A stretch of DNA of 64,000 nucleotides, taken from NCBI GenBank assembly GCA_958295665.1, contig OY282558.1:34245045-34309044 (forward strand). Reading direction: 5' to 3'. This document shows positions 24,401-38,541 of this stretch, piece after piece. The DNA comes from Tipula vernalis (lineage: Eukaryota; Arthropoda; Insecta; Diptera; Tipulidae). Under the pieces are notes generated by a model. That model saw only the letters and a program-made list of their open reading frames with translations, did no database searches and had not been told where the DNA came from. The stretch's first letter is position 1. Each line of letters starts with the position of its first letter. The translations under genes and the position numbers were made by a program.

Positions 24401-27225
24401 TATAATATTGAATTTTCTACGAAATGTGTAGAAATATTCGAGCGATCTAAATGCCCGTTGGCATGACAATTACATGTCTCAACACCTATTGATAGAGGCA
24501 TCAATCATCGAAATCGGAGCATAATTGCAGATTTTCGTTTTTTTATTATGAATTTATGGTCTATAGTTCAGGTTATTTTCCATAAAATTGAATTTTCTAC
24601 GAAATGTGTAGAAATATCCGAGCGATCTACTGATAGAGTCATCAATCAACCAAATCGGAACACAATTGCAGATTTTCGTTTTTTAATATGGATTTATGGT
24701 CTATAGTTCAGGTGATTTTCCATAATATTGAATTTTCTACGAAATGTGTAGAAATATTCGAGCGATCTTAATGCCCGTTGGCATGACAATTACAGGTCTC
24801 AACACCTATTGATAGAGGCATCAATCATCGAAATCGGAGCATAATTGCAGATTTCGTTTTTTTATTATGAATTTATGGTCTATAATTCAGGTGATTTTCC
24901 ATAAAATTGAATTTTCTACGAAATGTGTAGAAATATCCGAGCGATCTACTGATAGAGTCATCAATCAACCAAATCGGAACACAATTGCAGATTTTCGTTT
25001 TTTATTATGGATTCATGGTCTATAGTTCAGGTGATTTTCCATAATATTGAATTTTCTACGAAATGTGTAGAAATATTCGAGCGATCTAAATGCCCGTTGG
25101 TATGACAATTACAGGTTTCAGCACCTATTGATAGAGGCATCAATCATCGAAATCGGAGCACAATTGCAGATTTTCGTTTTTTTATTATGAATTTATGGTC
25201 TATAGTTCAGGTGATTTTCTATAATATTGAATTTTCTACGAAATGTGTAGAAATATTCGAGCGATCTAAATGCCCGTTGGCATGACAATTACATGTCTCA
25301 ACACCTATTGATAGAGGCATCAATCATCGAAATCGGAGCATAATTGCAGATTTTCGTTTTTTTATTATGAATTTATGGTCTATAGTTCAGGTTATTTTCC
25401 ATAAAATTGAATTTTCTACGAAATGTGTAGAAATATCCGAGCGATCTACTGATAGAGTCATCAATCAACCAAATCGGAACACAATTGCAGATTTTCGTTT
25501 TTTAATATGGATTTATGGTCTATAGTTCAGGTGATTTTCCATAATATTGAATTTTCTACGAAATGTGTAGAAATATTCGAGCGATCTTAATGCCCGTTGG
25601 CATGACAATTACAGGTCTCAACACCTATTGATAGAGGCATCAATCATCGAAATCGGAGCATAATTGCAGATTTCGTTTTTTTATTATGAATTTATGGTCT
25701 ATAATTCAGGTGATTTTCCATAAAATTGAATTTTCTACGAAATGTGTAGAAATATCCGAGCGATCTACTGATAGAGTCATCAATCAACCAAATCGGAACA
25801 CAATTGCAGATTTTCGTTTTTTATTATGGATTCATGGTCTATAGTTCAGGTGATTTTCCATAATATTGAATTTTCTACGAAATGTGTAGAAATATTCGAG
25901 CGATCTAAATGCCCGTTGGTATGACAATTACAGGTTTCAGCACCTATTGATAGAGGCATCAATCATCGAAATCGGAGCACAATTGCAGATTTTCGTTTTT
26001 TTATTATGAATTTATGGTCTATAGTTCAGGTGATTTTCTATAATATTGAATTTTCTACGAAATGTGTAGAAATATTCGAGCGATCTAAATGCCCGTTGGC
26101 ATGACAATTACATGTCTCAACACCTATTGATAGAGGCATCAATCATCGAAATCGGAGCATAATTGCAGATTTTCGTTTTTTTATTATGAATTTATGGTCT
26201 ATAGTTCAGGTTATTTTCCATAAAATTGAATTTTCTACGAAATGTGTAGAAATATCCGAGCGATCTACTGATAGAGTCATCAATCAACCAAATCGGAACA
26301 CAATTGCAGATTTTCGTTTTTTAATATGGATTTATGGTCTATAGTTCAGGTGATTTTCCATAATATTGAATTTTCTACGAAATGTGTAGAAATATTCGAG
26401 CGATCTTAATGCCCGTTGGCATGACAATTACAGGTCTCAACACCTATTGATAGAGGCATCAATCATCGAAATCGGAGCATAATTGCAGATTTCGTTTTTT
26501 TATTATGAATTTATGGTCTATAATTCAGGTGATTTTCCATAAAATTGAATTTTCTACGAAATGTGTAGAAATATCCGAGCGATCTACTGATAGAGTCATC
26601 AATCAACCAAATCGGAACACAATTGCAGATTTTCGTTTTTTATTATGGATTCATGGTCTATAGTTCAGGTGATTTTCCATAATATTGAATTTTCTACGAA
26701 ATGTGTAGAAATATTCGAGCGATCTAAATGCCCGTTGGTATGACAATTACAGGTTTCAGCACCTATTGATAGAGGCATCAATCATCGAAATCGGAGCACA
26801 ATTGCAGATTTTCGTTTTTTTATTATGAATTTATGGTCTATAGTTCAGGTGATTTTCTATAATATTGAATTTTCTACGAAATGTGTAGAAATATTCGAGC
26901 GATCTAAATGCCCGTTGGCATGACAATTGCAGGTCTCAACACCTATTGATAGAGGCATCAATCATCGAAATCGGAGCACAATTGCAGATTTTCGTTTTTT
27001 TATTATGAATTTATGGTCTATAGTTCAGGTTATTTTCCATAAAATTGAATTTTCTACGAAATGTGTAGAAATATCCGAGCGATCTACTGATAGAGTCATC
27101 AATCAACCAAATCGGAACACAATTGCAGATTTTCGTTTTTTATTATGGATTCATGGTCTATAGTTCAGGTGATTTTCCATAATATTGAATTTTCTACGAA
27201 ATGTGTAGAAATATTCGAGCGATCT
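21493..27225 (+). repeat. 819-bp higher-order repeat (A-A-B-A'-B), 6 full copies plus partial
   Basis: Full copies start at 21493, 22312, 23131, 24269, 25088 and 25907, each 819 bp (180+180+140+179+140). The private mark TTCAGGTTATTTTCC in the second A recurs at 21,795, 22,614, 23,433, 24,571, 25,390, 26,209 and 27,028. The steps are all 819 bp except one of 1138. A' is 179 bp because one T is missing (GCAGATTTCG), and the first B has TTTTTTAATATGG. The partial seventh copy (26,726-27,225) breaks off in its B (27,086), which has TTATTATGG. The near identity shows recent amplification, independent of the 680-bp repeat. Confidence 0.95.
23950..24268 (+). repeat. Extra A'-B dimer (319 bp) inside the 819-bp array
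   Basis: Between the third and fourth 819-bp copies there is one additional A'-B pair. Its A' is recombinant: it starts GGTATG like the first A of the repeat, then has CTCAAC and the GCAGATTTCG loss of A'. The B has ATTATAGATTC instead of ATTATGGATTC. The preceding A' (23,631) carries TTTCAG. All of this fits an unequal exchange between the first A and A'. Confidence 0.9.
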
Positions 27226-30200
27226 AAATGCCCGTTGGCATGACAATTACAGGTCTCAACACCTATTGATAGAGGCATCAATCATCGAAATCGGAGCATA
27301 ATTGCAGATTTTCGTTTTTTTATTATGAATTTATGGTCTATAGTTCAGGTGATTTCCCATAAAATTGAATTTTCTACGAAATGTGTAGAAATATCCGAGC
27401 GATCTACTGATAGAGTCATCAAATCGGAACACAATTGCAGATTTTCGTTTTTTATTATGGATTCATGTTCTATAGTTCAGGTGATTTTCCATAATATTGA
27501 ATTTTCTACGAAATGTGTAGAAATATTCGAGCGATCTAAATGCCCGTTGGCATGACAATTACAGGTCTCAACACCTATTGATAGAGGCATCAATCATCGA
27601 AATCGGAGCATAATTGCAGATTTTCGTTTTTTTATTATGAATTTATGGTCTATAATTCAGGTGATTTTCCATAAAATTGAATTTTCTACGAAATGTGTAG
27701 AAATATCCGAGCGATCTACTGATAGAGTCATCAATCAACCAAATCGGAACACAATTGCAGATTTTCGTTTTTTATTATGGATTCATGGTCTATAGTTCAG
27801 GTGATTTTCCATAATATTGAATTTTCTACGAAATGTGTAGAAATATTCGAGCGATCTAAATGCCCGTTGGCATGACAATTACAGGTCTCAACACCTATTG
27901 ATAGAGGCATCAATCATCGAAATCGGAGCATAATTGCAGATTTTCGTTTTTTTATTATGAATTTATGGTCTATAATTCAGGTGATTTTCTATAATATGGA
28001 ATTTTCTACGAAATGTGTAGAAATATTCGAGCGATCTAAATGCCCGTTGGTATGACAATTACAGGTTTCAGCACCTATTGATAGAGGCATCAATCATCGA
28101 AATCGGAGCATAATTGCAGATTTTCGTTTTTTTATTATGAATTTATGGTCTATAGTTCAGGTGATTTTCTATAATATTGAATTTTCTACAAAATGTGTAG
28201 AAATATTCGAGCGATCTAAATGCCCGTTGGTATGACAATTACAGGTTTCAGCACCTATTGATAGAGGCATCAATCATCGAAATCGGAGCACAATTGCAGA
28301 TTTTCGTTTTTTTATTATGAATTTATGGTCTATAGTTCAGGTGATTTTCTATAATATTGAATTTTCTACGAAATGTGTAGAAATATTCGAGCGATCTAAA
28401 TGCCCGTTGGCATGACAATTACATGTCTCAACACCTATTGATAGAGGCATCAATCATCGAAATCGGAGCATAATTGCAGATTTTCGTTTTTTTATTATTA
28501 ATTTATGGTCTATAGTTCAGGTGATTTTCCATAAAATTGAATTTTCTACGAAATGTGTAGAAATATCCGAGCGATCTACTGATAGAGTCATCAATCAACC
28601 AAATCGGAACACAATTGCAGATTTTCGTTTTTTATTATGGATTCATGGTCTATAGTTCAGGTGATTTTCCATAATATTGAATTTTCTACGAAATGTGTAG
28701 AAATATTCGAGCGATCTAAATGCCCGTTAGCATGACAATTACAGGTTTCAGCACCTATTGATAGAGGCATCAATCATCGAAATCGGAGCACAATTGCAGA
28801 TTTTCGTTTTTTTATTATGAATTTATGGTCTATAGTTCAGGTGATTTTCCATAATATTGAATTTTCTACGAAATGTGTAGAAATATTCGAGCGATCTTAA
28901 TGCCCGTTGGCATGACAATTACAGGTCTCAACACCTATTGATAGAGGCATCAATCATCGAAATCGGAGCATAATTGCAGATTTTCGTTTTTTTATTATGA
29001 ATTTATGGTCTATAGTTCAGGTGATTTCCCATAAAATTGAATTTTCTACGAAATGTGTAGAAATATCCGAGCGATCTACTGATAGAGTCATCAATCAACC
29101 AAATCGGAACACAATTGCAGATTTTCGTTTTTTATTATGGATTCATGTTCTATAGTTCAGGTGATTTTCCATAATATTGAATTTTCTACGAAATGTGTAG
29201 AAATATTCGAGCGATCTAAATGCCCGTTGGCATGACAATTACAGGTCTCAACACCTATTGATAGAGGCATCAATCATCGAAATCGGAGCATAATTGCAGA
29301 TTTTCGTTTTTTTATTATGAATTTATGGTCTATAGTTCAGGTGATTTTCTATAATATTGAATTTTCTACGAAATGTGTAGAAATATTCGAGCGATCTAAA
29401 TGCCCGTTGGTATGACAATTACAGGTTTCAGCACCTATTGATAGAGGCATCAATCATCGAAATCGGAGCACAATTGCAGATTTTCGTTTTTTTATTATGA
29501 ATTTATGGTCTATAGTTCAGGTGATTTTCTATAATATTGAATTTTCTACGAAATGTGTAGAAATATTCGAGCGATCTAAATGCCCGTTGGCATGACAATT
29601 ACATGTCTCAACACCTATTGATAGAGGCATCAATCATCGAAATCGGAGCATAATTGCAGATTTTCGTTTTTTTATTATGAATTTATGGTCTATAGTTCAG
29701 GTGATTTTCCATAAAATTGAATTTTCTACGAAATGTGTAGAAATATCCGAGCGATCTACTGATAGAGTCATCAATCAACCAAATCGGAACACAATTGCAG
29801 ATTTTCGTTTTTTATTATGGATTCATGGTCTATAGTTCAGGTGATTTTCCATAATATTGAATTTTCTACGAAATGTGTAGAAATATTCGAGCGATCTAAA
29901 TGCCCGTTGGCATGACAATTACAGGTTTCAGCACCTATTGATAGAGGCATCAATCATCGAAATCGGAGCACAATTGCAGATTTTCGTTTTTTTATTATGA
30001 ATTTATGGTCTATAGTTCAGGTGATTTTCCATAATATTGAATTTTCTACGAAATGTGTAGAAATATTCGAGCGATCTTAATGCCCGTTGGCATGACAATT
30101 ACAGGTTTCAACACCTATTGATAGAGGCATCAATCATCGAAATCGGAGCATAATTGCAGATTTTCGTTTTTTTATTATGAATTTATGGTCTATAATTCAG

Positions 30201-31994
30201 GTGATTTTCCATAAAATTGAATTTTCTACGAAATGTGTAGAAATATCCGAGCGATCTACTGATAGAGTCATCAATCAACCAAATCGGAACACAATTGCAG
30301 ATTTTCGTTTTTTATTATGGATTCATGGTCTATAGTTCAGGTGATTTTCCATAATATTGAATTTTCTACGAAATGTGTAGAAATATTCGAGCGATCTAAA
30401 TGCCCGTTGGCATGACAATTACAGGTCTCAACACCTATTGATAGAGGCATCAATCATCGAAATCGGAGCATAATTGCAGATTTTCGTTTTTTTATTATGA
30501 ATTTATGGTCTATAATTCAGGTGATTTTCCATAAAATTGAATTTTCTACGAAATGTGTAGAAATATCCGAGCGATCTACTGATAGAGTCATCAATCAACC
30601 AAATCGGAACACAATTGCAGATTTTCGTTTTTTATTATGGATTCATGGTCTATAGTTCAGGTGATTTTCCATAATATTGAATTTTCTACGAAATGTGTAG
30701 AAATATTCGAGCGATCTAAATGCCCGTTGGCATGACAATTACAGGTCTCAACACCTATTGATAGAGGCATCAATCATCGAAATCGGAGCATAATTGCAGA
30801 TTTTCGTTTTTTTATTATGAATTTATGGTCTATAGTTCAGGTGATTTTCCATAAAATTGAATTTTCTACGAAATGTGTAGAAATATCCGAGCGATCTACT
30901 GATAGAGTCATCAATAAACCAAATCGGAACACAATTGCAGATTTTCGTTTTTTATTATGGATTCATGGTCTATAGTTCAGGTGATTTTCCATAATATTGA
31001 ATTTTCTACGAAATGTGTAGAAATATTCGAGCGATCTAAATGCCCGTTGGCATGACAATTACAAGTCTCAACACCTATTGATAGAGGCATCAATCATCGA
31101 AATCGGAGCACAATTGCAGATTTTCGTTTTTTTATTATGAATTTATGGTCTATAATTCAGGAGATTTCCATACAATTAAATTTTCTACGAAATGTGTAGA
31201 AATATTCGAGCGATCTACTGATAGAGTCATCAATCAACCAAATCGGAACACAATTGCAGATTTTCGTTTTTTAATATGGATTTATGGTCTATAGTTCAGG
31301 TGATTTTCCATAATATTGAATTTTCTACGAAATGTGTAGAAATATTCGAGCGATCTTAATGCCCGTTGGCATGACAATTACAGGTCTCAACACCTATTGA
31401 TAGAGGCATCAATCATCGAAATCGGAGCATAATTGCAGATTTCGTTTTTTTATTATGAATTTATGGTCTATAATTCAGGTGATTTTCCATAAAATTGAAT
31501 TTTCTACGAAATGTGTAGAAATATCCGAGCGATCTACTGATAGAGTCATCAATCAACCAAATCGGAACACAATTGCAGATTTTCGTTTTTTATTATGGAT
31601 TCATGGTCTATAGTTCAGGTGATTTTCCATAATATTGAATTTTCTACGAAATGTGTAGAAATATTCGAGCGATCTAAATGCCCGTTGGTATGACAATTAC
31701 AGGTTTCAGCACCTATTGATAGAGGCATCAATCATCGAAATCGGAGCACAATTGCAGATTTTCGTTTTTTTATTATGAATTTATGGTCTATAATTCAGGA
31801 GATTTCCATACAATTAAATTTTCTACGAAATGTGTAGAAATATCCGAGCGATCTACTGATAGAGTCATCAATAAACCAAATCGGAACACAATTGCAGATT
31901 TTCGTTTTTTATTATGGATTCATGGTCTATAGTTCAGGTGATTTTCCATAATATTGAATTTTCTACGAAATGTGTAGAAATATTCGAGCGATCT
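27226..31994 (+). repeat. 4769-bp segmental tandem duplication, copy 1
   Basis: This contains about 29 monomers. Rare marks recur exactly 4769 bp downstream: an 8-bp loss in the B at 27,406 (GTCATCAAATCGG), ATAATATGGAATTTTC near 27,993, CTACAAAATG near 28,187, TTATTATTAATTT near 28,494, CCCGTTAGC near 28,724 and ACAAGTCTC at 31,061. Near identity holds from about 27,110 to 31,550. The final 300 bp differ between copies (CAACC against AAACC in the B at 31,536). Confidence 0.95.
28218..30257 (+). repeat. Internal duplication at 1180-bp spacing within the 4769-bp unit
   Basis: The monomer series A, A (ATGTCTC), B, A, A at 28,218-29,077 is repeated at 29,398-30,257 with the same types, lengths and most marks. 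Copy-specific bases include TTATTATTAATTT and CCCGTTAGC in the first and CAGGTTTCAACACC in the second. Because both halves of the 4769-bp unit have it, this duplication is older than the 4769-bp one. Confidence 0.82.
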
Positions 31995-34900
31995 AAATGC
32001 CCGTTGGCATGACAATTACAGGTCTCAACACCTATTGATAGAGGCATCAATCATCGAAATCGGAGCATAATTGCAGATTTTCGTTTTTTTATTATGAATT
32101 TATGGTCTATAGTTCAGGTGATTTCCCATAAAATTGAATTTTCTACGAAATGTGTAGAAATATCCGAGCGATCTACTGATAGAGTCATCAAATCGGAACA
32201 CAATTGCAGATTTTCGTTTTTTATTATGGATTCATGTTCTATAGTTCAGGTGATTTTCCATAATATTGAATTTTCTACGAAATGTGTAGAAATATTCGAG
32301 CGATCTAAATGCCCGTTGGCATGACAATTACAGGTCTCAACACCTATTGATAGAGGCATCAATCATCGAAATCGGAGCATAATTGCAGATTTTCGTTTTT
32401 TTATTATGAATTTATGGTCTATAATTCAGGTGATTTTCCATAAAATTGAATTTTCTACGAAATGTGTAGAAATATCCGAGCGATCTACTGATAGAGTCAT
32501 CAATCAACCAAATCGGAACACAATTGCAGATTTTCGTTTTTTATTATGGATTCATGGTCTATAGTTCAGGTGATTTTCCATAATATTGAATTTTCTACGA
32601 AATGTGTAGAAATATTCGAGCGATCTAAATGCCCGTTGGCATGACAATTACAGGTCTCAACACCTATTGATAGAGGCATCAATCATCGAAATCGGAGCAT
32701 AATTGCAGATTTTCGTTTTTTTATTATGAATTTATGGTCTATAATTCAGGTGATTTTCTATAATATGGAATTTTCTACGAAATGTGTAGAAATATTCGAG
32801 CGATCTAAATGCCCGTTGGTATGACAATTACAGGTTTCAGCACCTATTGATAGAGGCATCAATCATCGAAATCGGAGCATAATTGCAGATTTTCGTTTTT
32901 TTATTATGAATTTATGGTCTATAGTTCAGGTGATTTTCTATAATATTGAATTTTCTACAAAATGTGTAGAAATATTCGAGCGATCTAAATGCCCGTTGGT
33001 ATGACAATTACAGGTTTCAGCACCTATTGATAGAGGCATCAATCATCGAAATCGGAGCACAATTGCAGATTTTCGTTTTTTTATTATGAATTTATGGTCT
33101 ATAGTTCAGGTGATTTTCTATAATATTGAATTTTCTACGAAATGTGTAGAAATATTCGAGCGATCTAAATGCCCGTTGGCATGACAATTACATGTCTCAA
33201 CACCTATTGATAGAGGCATCAATCATCGAAATCGGAGCATAATTGCAGATTTTCGTTTTTTTATTATTAATTTATGGTCTATAGTTCAGGTGATTTTCCA
33301 TAAAATTGAATTTTCTACGAAATGTGTAGAAATATCCGAGCGATCTACTGATAGAGTCATCAATCAACCAAATCGGAACACAATTGCAGATTTTCGTTTT
33401 TTATTATGGATTCATGGTCTATAGTTCAGGTGATTTTCCATAATATTGAATTTTCTACGAAATGTGTAGAAATATTCGAGCGATCTAAATGCCCGTTAGC
33501 ATGACAATTACAGGTTTCAGCACCTATTGATAGAGGCATCAATCATCGAAATCGGAGCACAATTGCAGATTTTCGTTTTTTTATTATGAATTTATGGTCT
33601 ATAGTTCAGGTGATTTTCCATAATATTGAATTTTCTACGAAATGTGTAGAAATATTCGAGCGATCTTAATGCCCGTTGGCATGACAATTACAGGTCTCAA
33701 CACCTATTGATAGAGGCATCAATCATCGAAATCGGAGCATAATTGCAGATTTTCGTTTTTTTATTATGAATTTATGGTCTATAGTTCAGGTGATTTCCCA
33801 TAAAATTGAATTTTCTACGAAATGTGTAGAAATATCCGAGCGATCTACTGATAGAGTCATCAATCAACCAAATCGGAACACAATTGCAGATTTTCGTTTT
33901 TTATTATGGATTCATGTTCTATAGTTCAGGTGATTTTCCATAATATTGAATTTTCTACGAAATGTGTAGAAATATTCGAGCGATCTAAATGCCCGTTGGC
34001 ATGACAATTACAGGTCTCAACACCTATTGATAGAGGCATCAATCATCGAAATCGGAGCATAATTGCAGATTTTCGTTTTTTTATTATGAATTTATGGTCT
34101 ATAGTTCAGGTGATTTTCTATAATATTGAATTTTCTACGAAATGTGTAGAAATATTCGAGCGATCTAAATGCCCGTTGGTATGACAATTACAGGTTTCAG
34201 CACCTATTGATAGAGGCATCAATCATCGAAATCGGAGCACAATTGCAGATTTTCGTTTTTTTATTATGAATTTATGGTCTATAGTTCAGGTGATTTTCTA
34301 TAATATTGAATTTTCTACGAAATGTGTAGAAATATTCGAGCGATCTAAATGCCCGTTGGCATGACAATTACATGTCTCAACACCTATTGATAGAGGCATC
34401 AATCATCGAAATCGGAGCATAATTGCAGATTTTCGTTTTTTTATTATGAATTTATGGTCTATAGTTCAGGTGATTTTCCATAAAATTGAATTTTCTACGA
34501 AATGTGTAGAAATATCCGAGCGATCTACTGATAGAGTCATCAATCAACCAAATCGGAACACAATTGCAGATTTTCGTTTTTTATTATGGATTCATGGTCT
34601 ATAGTTCAGGTGATTTTCCATAATATTGAATTTTCTACGAAATGTGTAGAAATATTCGAGCGATCTAAATGCCCGTTGGCATGACAATTACAGGTTTCAG
34701 CACCTATTGATAGAGGCATCAATCATCGAAATCGGAGCACAATTGCAGATTTTCGTTTTTTTATTATGAATTTATGGTCTATAGTTCAGGTGATTTTCCA
34801 TAATATTGAATTTTCTACGAAATGTGTAGAAATATTCGAGCGATCTTAATGCCCGTTGGCATGACAATTACAGGTTTCAACACCTATTGATAGAGGCATC

Positions 34901-36624
34901 AATCATCGAAATCGGAGCATAATTGCAGATTTTCGTTTTTTTATTATGAATTTATGGTCTATAATTCAGGTGATTTTCCATAAAATTGAATTTTCTACGA
35001 AATGTGTAGAAATATCCGAGCGATCTACTGATAGAGTCATCAATCAACCAAATCGGAACACAATTGCAGATTTTCGTTTTTTATTATGGATTCATGGTCT
35101 ATAGTTCAGGTGATTTTCCATAATATTGAATTTTCTACGAAATGTGTAGAAATATTCGAGCGATCTAAATGCCCGTTGGCATGACAATTACAGGTCTCAA
35201 CACCTATTGATAGAGGCATCAATCATCGAAATCGGAGCATAATTGCAGATTTTCGTTTTTTTATTATGAATTTATGGTCTATAATTCAGGTGATTTTCCA
35301 TAAAATTGAATTTTCTACGAAATGTGTAGAAATATCCGAGCGATCTACTGATAGAGTCATCAATCAACCAAATCGGAACACAATTGCAGATTTTCGTTTT
35401 TTATTATGGATTCATGGTCTATAGTTCAGGTGATTTTCCATAATATTGAATTTTCTACGAAATGTGTAGAAATATTCGAGCGATCTAAATGCCCGTTGGC
35501 ATGACAATTACAGGTCTCAACACCTATTGATAGAGGCATCAATCATCGAAATCGGAGCATAATTGCAGATTTTCGTTTTTTTATTATGAATTTATGGTCT
35601 ATAGTTCAGGTGATTTTCCATAAAATTGAATTTTCTACGAAATGTGTAGAAATATCCGAGCGATCTACTGATAGAGTCATCAATAAACCAAATCGGAACA
35701 CAATTGCAGATTTTCGTTTTTTATTATGGATTCATGGTCTATAGTTCAGGTGATTTTCCATAATATTGAATTTTCTACGAAATGTGTAGAAATATTCGAG
35801 CGATCTAAATGCCCGTTGGCATGACAATTACAAGTCTCAACACCTATTGATAGAGGCATCAATCATCGAAATCGGAGCACAATTGCAGATTTTCGTTTTT
35901 TTATTATGAATTTATGGTCTATAATTCAGGAGATTTCCATACAATTAAATTTTCTACGAAATGTGTAGAAATATTCGAGCGATCTACTGATAGAGTCATC
36001 AATCAACCAAATCGGAACACAATTGCAGATTTTCGTTTTTTAATATGGATTTATGGTCTATAGTTCAGGTGATTTTCCATAATATTGAATTTTCTACGAA
36101 ATGTGTAGAAATATTCGAGCGATCTTAATGCCCGTTGGCATGACAATTACAGGTCTCAACACCTATTGATAGAGGCATCAATCATCGAAATCGGAGCATA
36201 ATTGCAGATTTCGTTTTTTTATTATGAATTTATGGTCTATAATTCAGGTGATTTTCCATAAAATTGAATTTTCTACGAAATGTGTAGAAATATCCGAGCG
36301 ATCTACTGATAGAGTCATCAATAAACCAAATCGGAACACAATTGCAGATTTTCGTTTTTTATTATGGATTCATGGTCTATAGTTCAGGTGATTTTCCATA
36401 ATATTGAATTTTCTACGAAATGTGTAGAAATATTCGAGTGATCTAAATGCCCGTTGGTATTACAATTACAGGTTTCAGCACCTATTGATAGAGGCATCAA
36501 TCATCGAAATCGGAGCACAATTGCAGATTTTCGTTTTTTTATTATGAATTTATGGTCTATAATTCAGGAGATTTCCATAAAATTAAATTTTCTACGAAAT
36601 GTGTAGAAATATTCGAGCGATCAA
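31995..36624 (+). repeat. 4769-bp segmental tandem duplication, copy 2
   Basis: This is a direct repeat of 27,226 onward; for example the short B is at 32,175, CTACAAAATG near 32,956, CCCGTTAGC near 33,493 and ACAAGTCTC near 35,830. Past about 36,320 it drifts from copy 1: AAACC in the B at 36,305, CGAGTGATCT before 36,445, GGTATTACAATT after it, and CATAAAATTAAATT for CATACAATTAAATT. Identical open frames at 27,325-27,555 and 32,094-32,324 simply reflect this duplication. Confidence 0.94.
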
Positions 36625-37082
36625 CTGATAGAGTCATCAATCAACCAAATCGGAACACAATTGCAGATTTTCGTTTTTTATTATGGATTCATGGTCTATA
36701 GTTCAGGTGATTTTCCATAATATTGAATTTTCTACGAAATGTGTAGAAATATTCGAGCGATCTAAATGCCCGTTGGTATGACAATCACAGGTTTCGGAAC
36801 CTATTGATAGAGGCATCAATCATCGAAATCGGAGCACAATTGCAGATTTTCGTTTTTTTATTATGAATTTATGGTCTATAATTCAGGAGATTTCCATACA
36901 ATTAAATTTTCTACGAAATGTGTAGAAATATTCGAGCGATCTACTGATAGAGTCATCAATTAACCAAATCGGAACACAATTGCAGATTTTCGTTTTTTAT
37001 TATGGATTCATGGTCTATAGTTCAGGTGATTTTCCATCATATTGAATTTTCTACGAAATGTGTAGAAATATTCGAGCGATCT
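36625..37082 (+). repeat. Diverged B-A-B satellite
   Basis: Starts: 36624 B (GATCAACTG instead of GATCTACTG), 36764 A (179; ACAATCACAGG, TTTCGGAACC), 36943 B (CAATTAACC, CCATCATATTG). Substitutions private to single monomers become clearly more frequent from here rightward. Confidence 0.85.
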
Positions 37083-38541
37083 AAATGCCCGTTGGTATGA
37101 CAATTACAGGTTTCAGCACCTATTGATAGAGGCATCAATCATCGAAATCGGAGCACAATTGCAGATTTTCGTTTTTTTATTATGAATTTATGGTCTATAG
37201 TTCAGGTGATTTTCCATTATATTGAATTTTCTACGAAATGTGTAGAAAGATCCGAGCGATCTACTGATAAAGTCATCAATCAACCAAATCGGAACACAAT
37301 TGCAGATTTTCGTTTTTTATTATGGATTCATGGTCTATAGTTCAGATGATTTTCCATAATATTGAATTTTCTACGAAATGTGTAGAAATATTCGAGCGAT
37401 CTAAATGCCCGTTGGTATGACAATTACAGGTTTCAGCACCTATTGATAGAGGCATCAATCATCGAAATCGGAGAACAATTGCAGATTTTCGTTTTTTTAT
37501 TATTAATTTATGGTCTATAGTTCTGGTGATTTTCCATAAAATTGAATTTTCTACGAAATGTGTAGAAATATTCGAGCGATCTACTGACAGAGTCATCAAT
37601 CAACCAAATCGGAACACAATTGCAGATTTTCGTTTTTTATTATGGATTCATGGTCTATAGCTCAGGTGATTTTCCATAATATTGAATTTTCTACGAAATG
37701 TGTAGAAATATTCGAGCGATCTAAATGCCCGTTGGTATGACAATTACAGGTTTCAGCACCTATTGATAGAGGCATCAATCATCGAAATCGGAGCACAATT
37801 GCAGATTTTCGTTTTTTTATTATGAATTTATGGTCTATAGTTCAGGTGATTTTCCATAAAATTGAATTTTCTACGAAATGTGTAGAAATATTCTAGCGAT
37901 CTGAATGCCCGTTGGTATGACAATTACAGGTTTCAGCACCTATTGATAGAGGCATCAATCATCGAAATCGGAGCACAATTGCAGATTTTCGTTTTTTTAT
38001 TATGAATTTATGGTCTATAATTCAGGAGATTTCCATACAATTAAATTTTCTACGAAATGTGTAGAAATATTCGAGCGATCTACTGATAGAGTCATCAATC
38101 AACCAAATCGGAACACAATTGCAGATTTTCGTTTTTTATTATGGATTCATGGTCTATAGTTCAGGTGATTTTCCATAATATTGAATTTTCTACGAAATCT
38201 GTAGAAATATTCGAGCGATCTAAATGCCCGTTGGTATGACAATTACAGGTTTCAGCACCTATTGATAGAGGCATCAATCATCGAAATCGGACCACAATTG
38301 CAGATTTTCGTTTTTTTATTATGAATTTATGGTCTATAATTCAGGAGATTTCCATACAATTAAATTTTCTACGAAATGTGTAGAAATATTCGAGCGATCT
38401 ACTGATAGAGTCATCAATCAACCAAATCGGAACACAATTGCAGATTTTCGTTTTTTTATTATGAATTTATGGTCTATAGTTCAGGTGATTTGCCATAATA
38501 TTGAATTTTCTACGAAATGTGTAGAAATATTCGAGCGATCT
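37083..38541 (+). repeat. 1459-bp block, copy 1 (copy 2 at 42,878)
   Basis: Starts: 37083 A (CCATTATATTG), 37263 B (GATAAAGTC), 37403 A (GAGAACAATTG, GTTCTGG), 37583 B (GACAGAG), 37723 A, 37903 A (CTAGCGATCTGAATG junction), 38082 B (GAAATCTG), 38222 A (GGACCACAATTG), 38401 B with A-type back (141 bp). All of these marks recur at an offset of 5795 bp. In this copy 37,250 has GTAGAAAGATCC. Confidence 0.93.

Noticed and set aside
26927..27163. Open frames of 75-102 codons on the plus strand (also at 9088, 27325, 32094, 38329, 38563, 44124, 45890, 47246, 47558, 49730, 50042, 50756, 52034, 52346, 54454, 54766, 60310) as genes
   Set aside because: They are stop-free readings of the same satellite pair, end inside the next monomer, and many use a TTG start. 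They have no separate sequence context, no recognisable domain, and occur only where an indel or substitution happens to remove a stop. Identical copies reflect duplication of the DNA.
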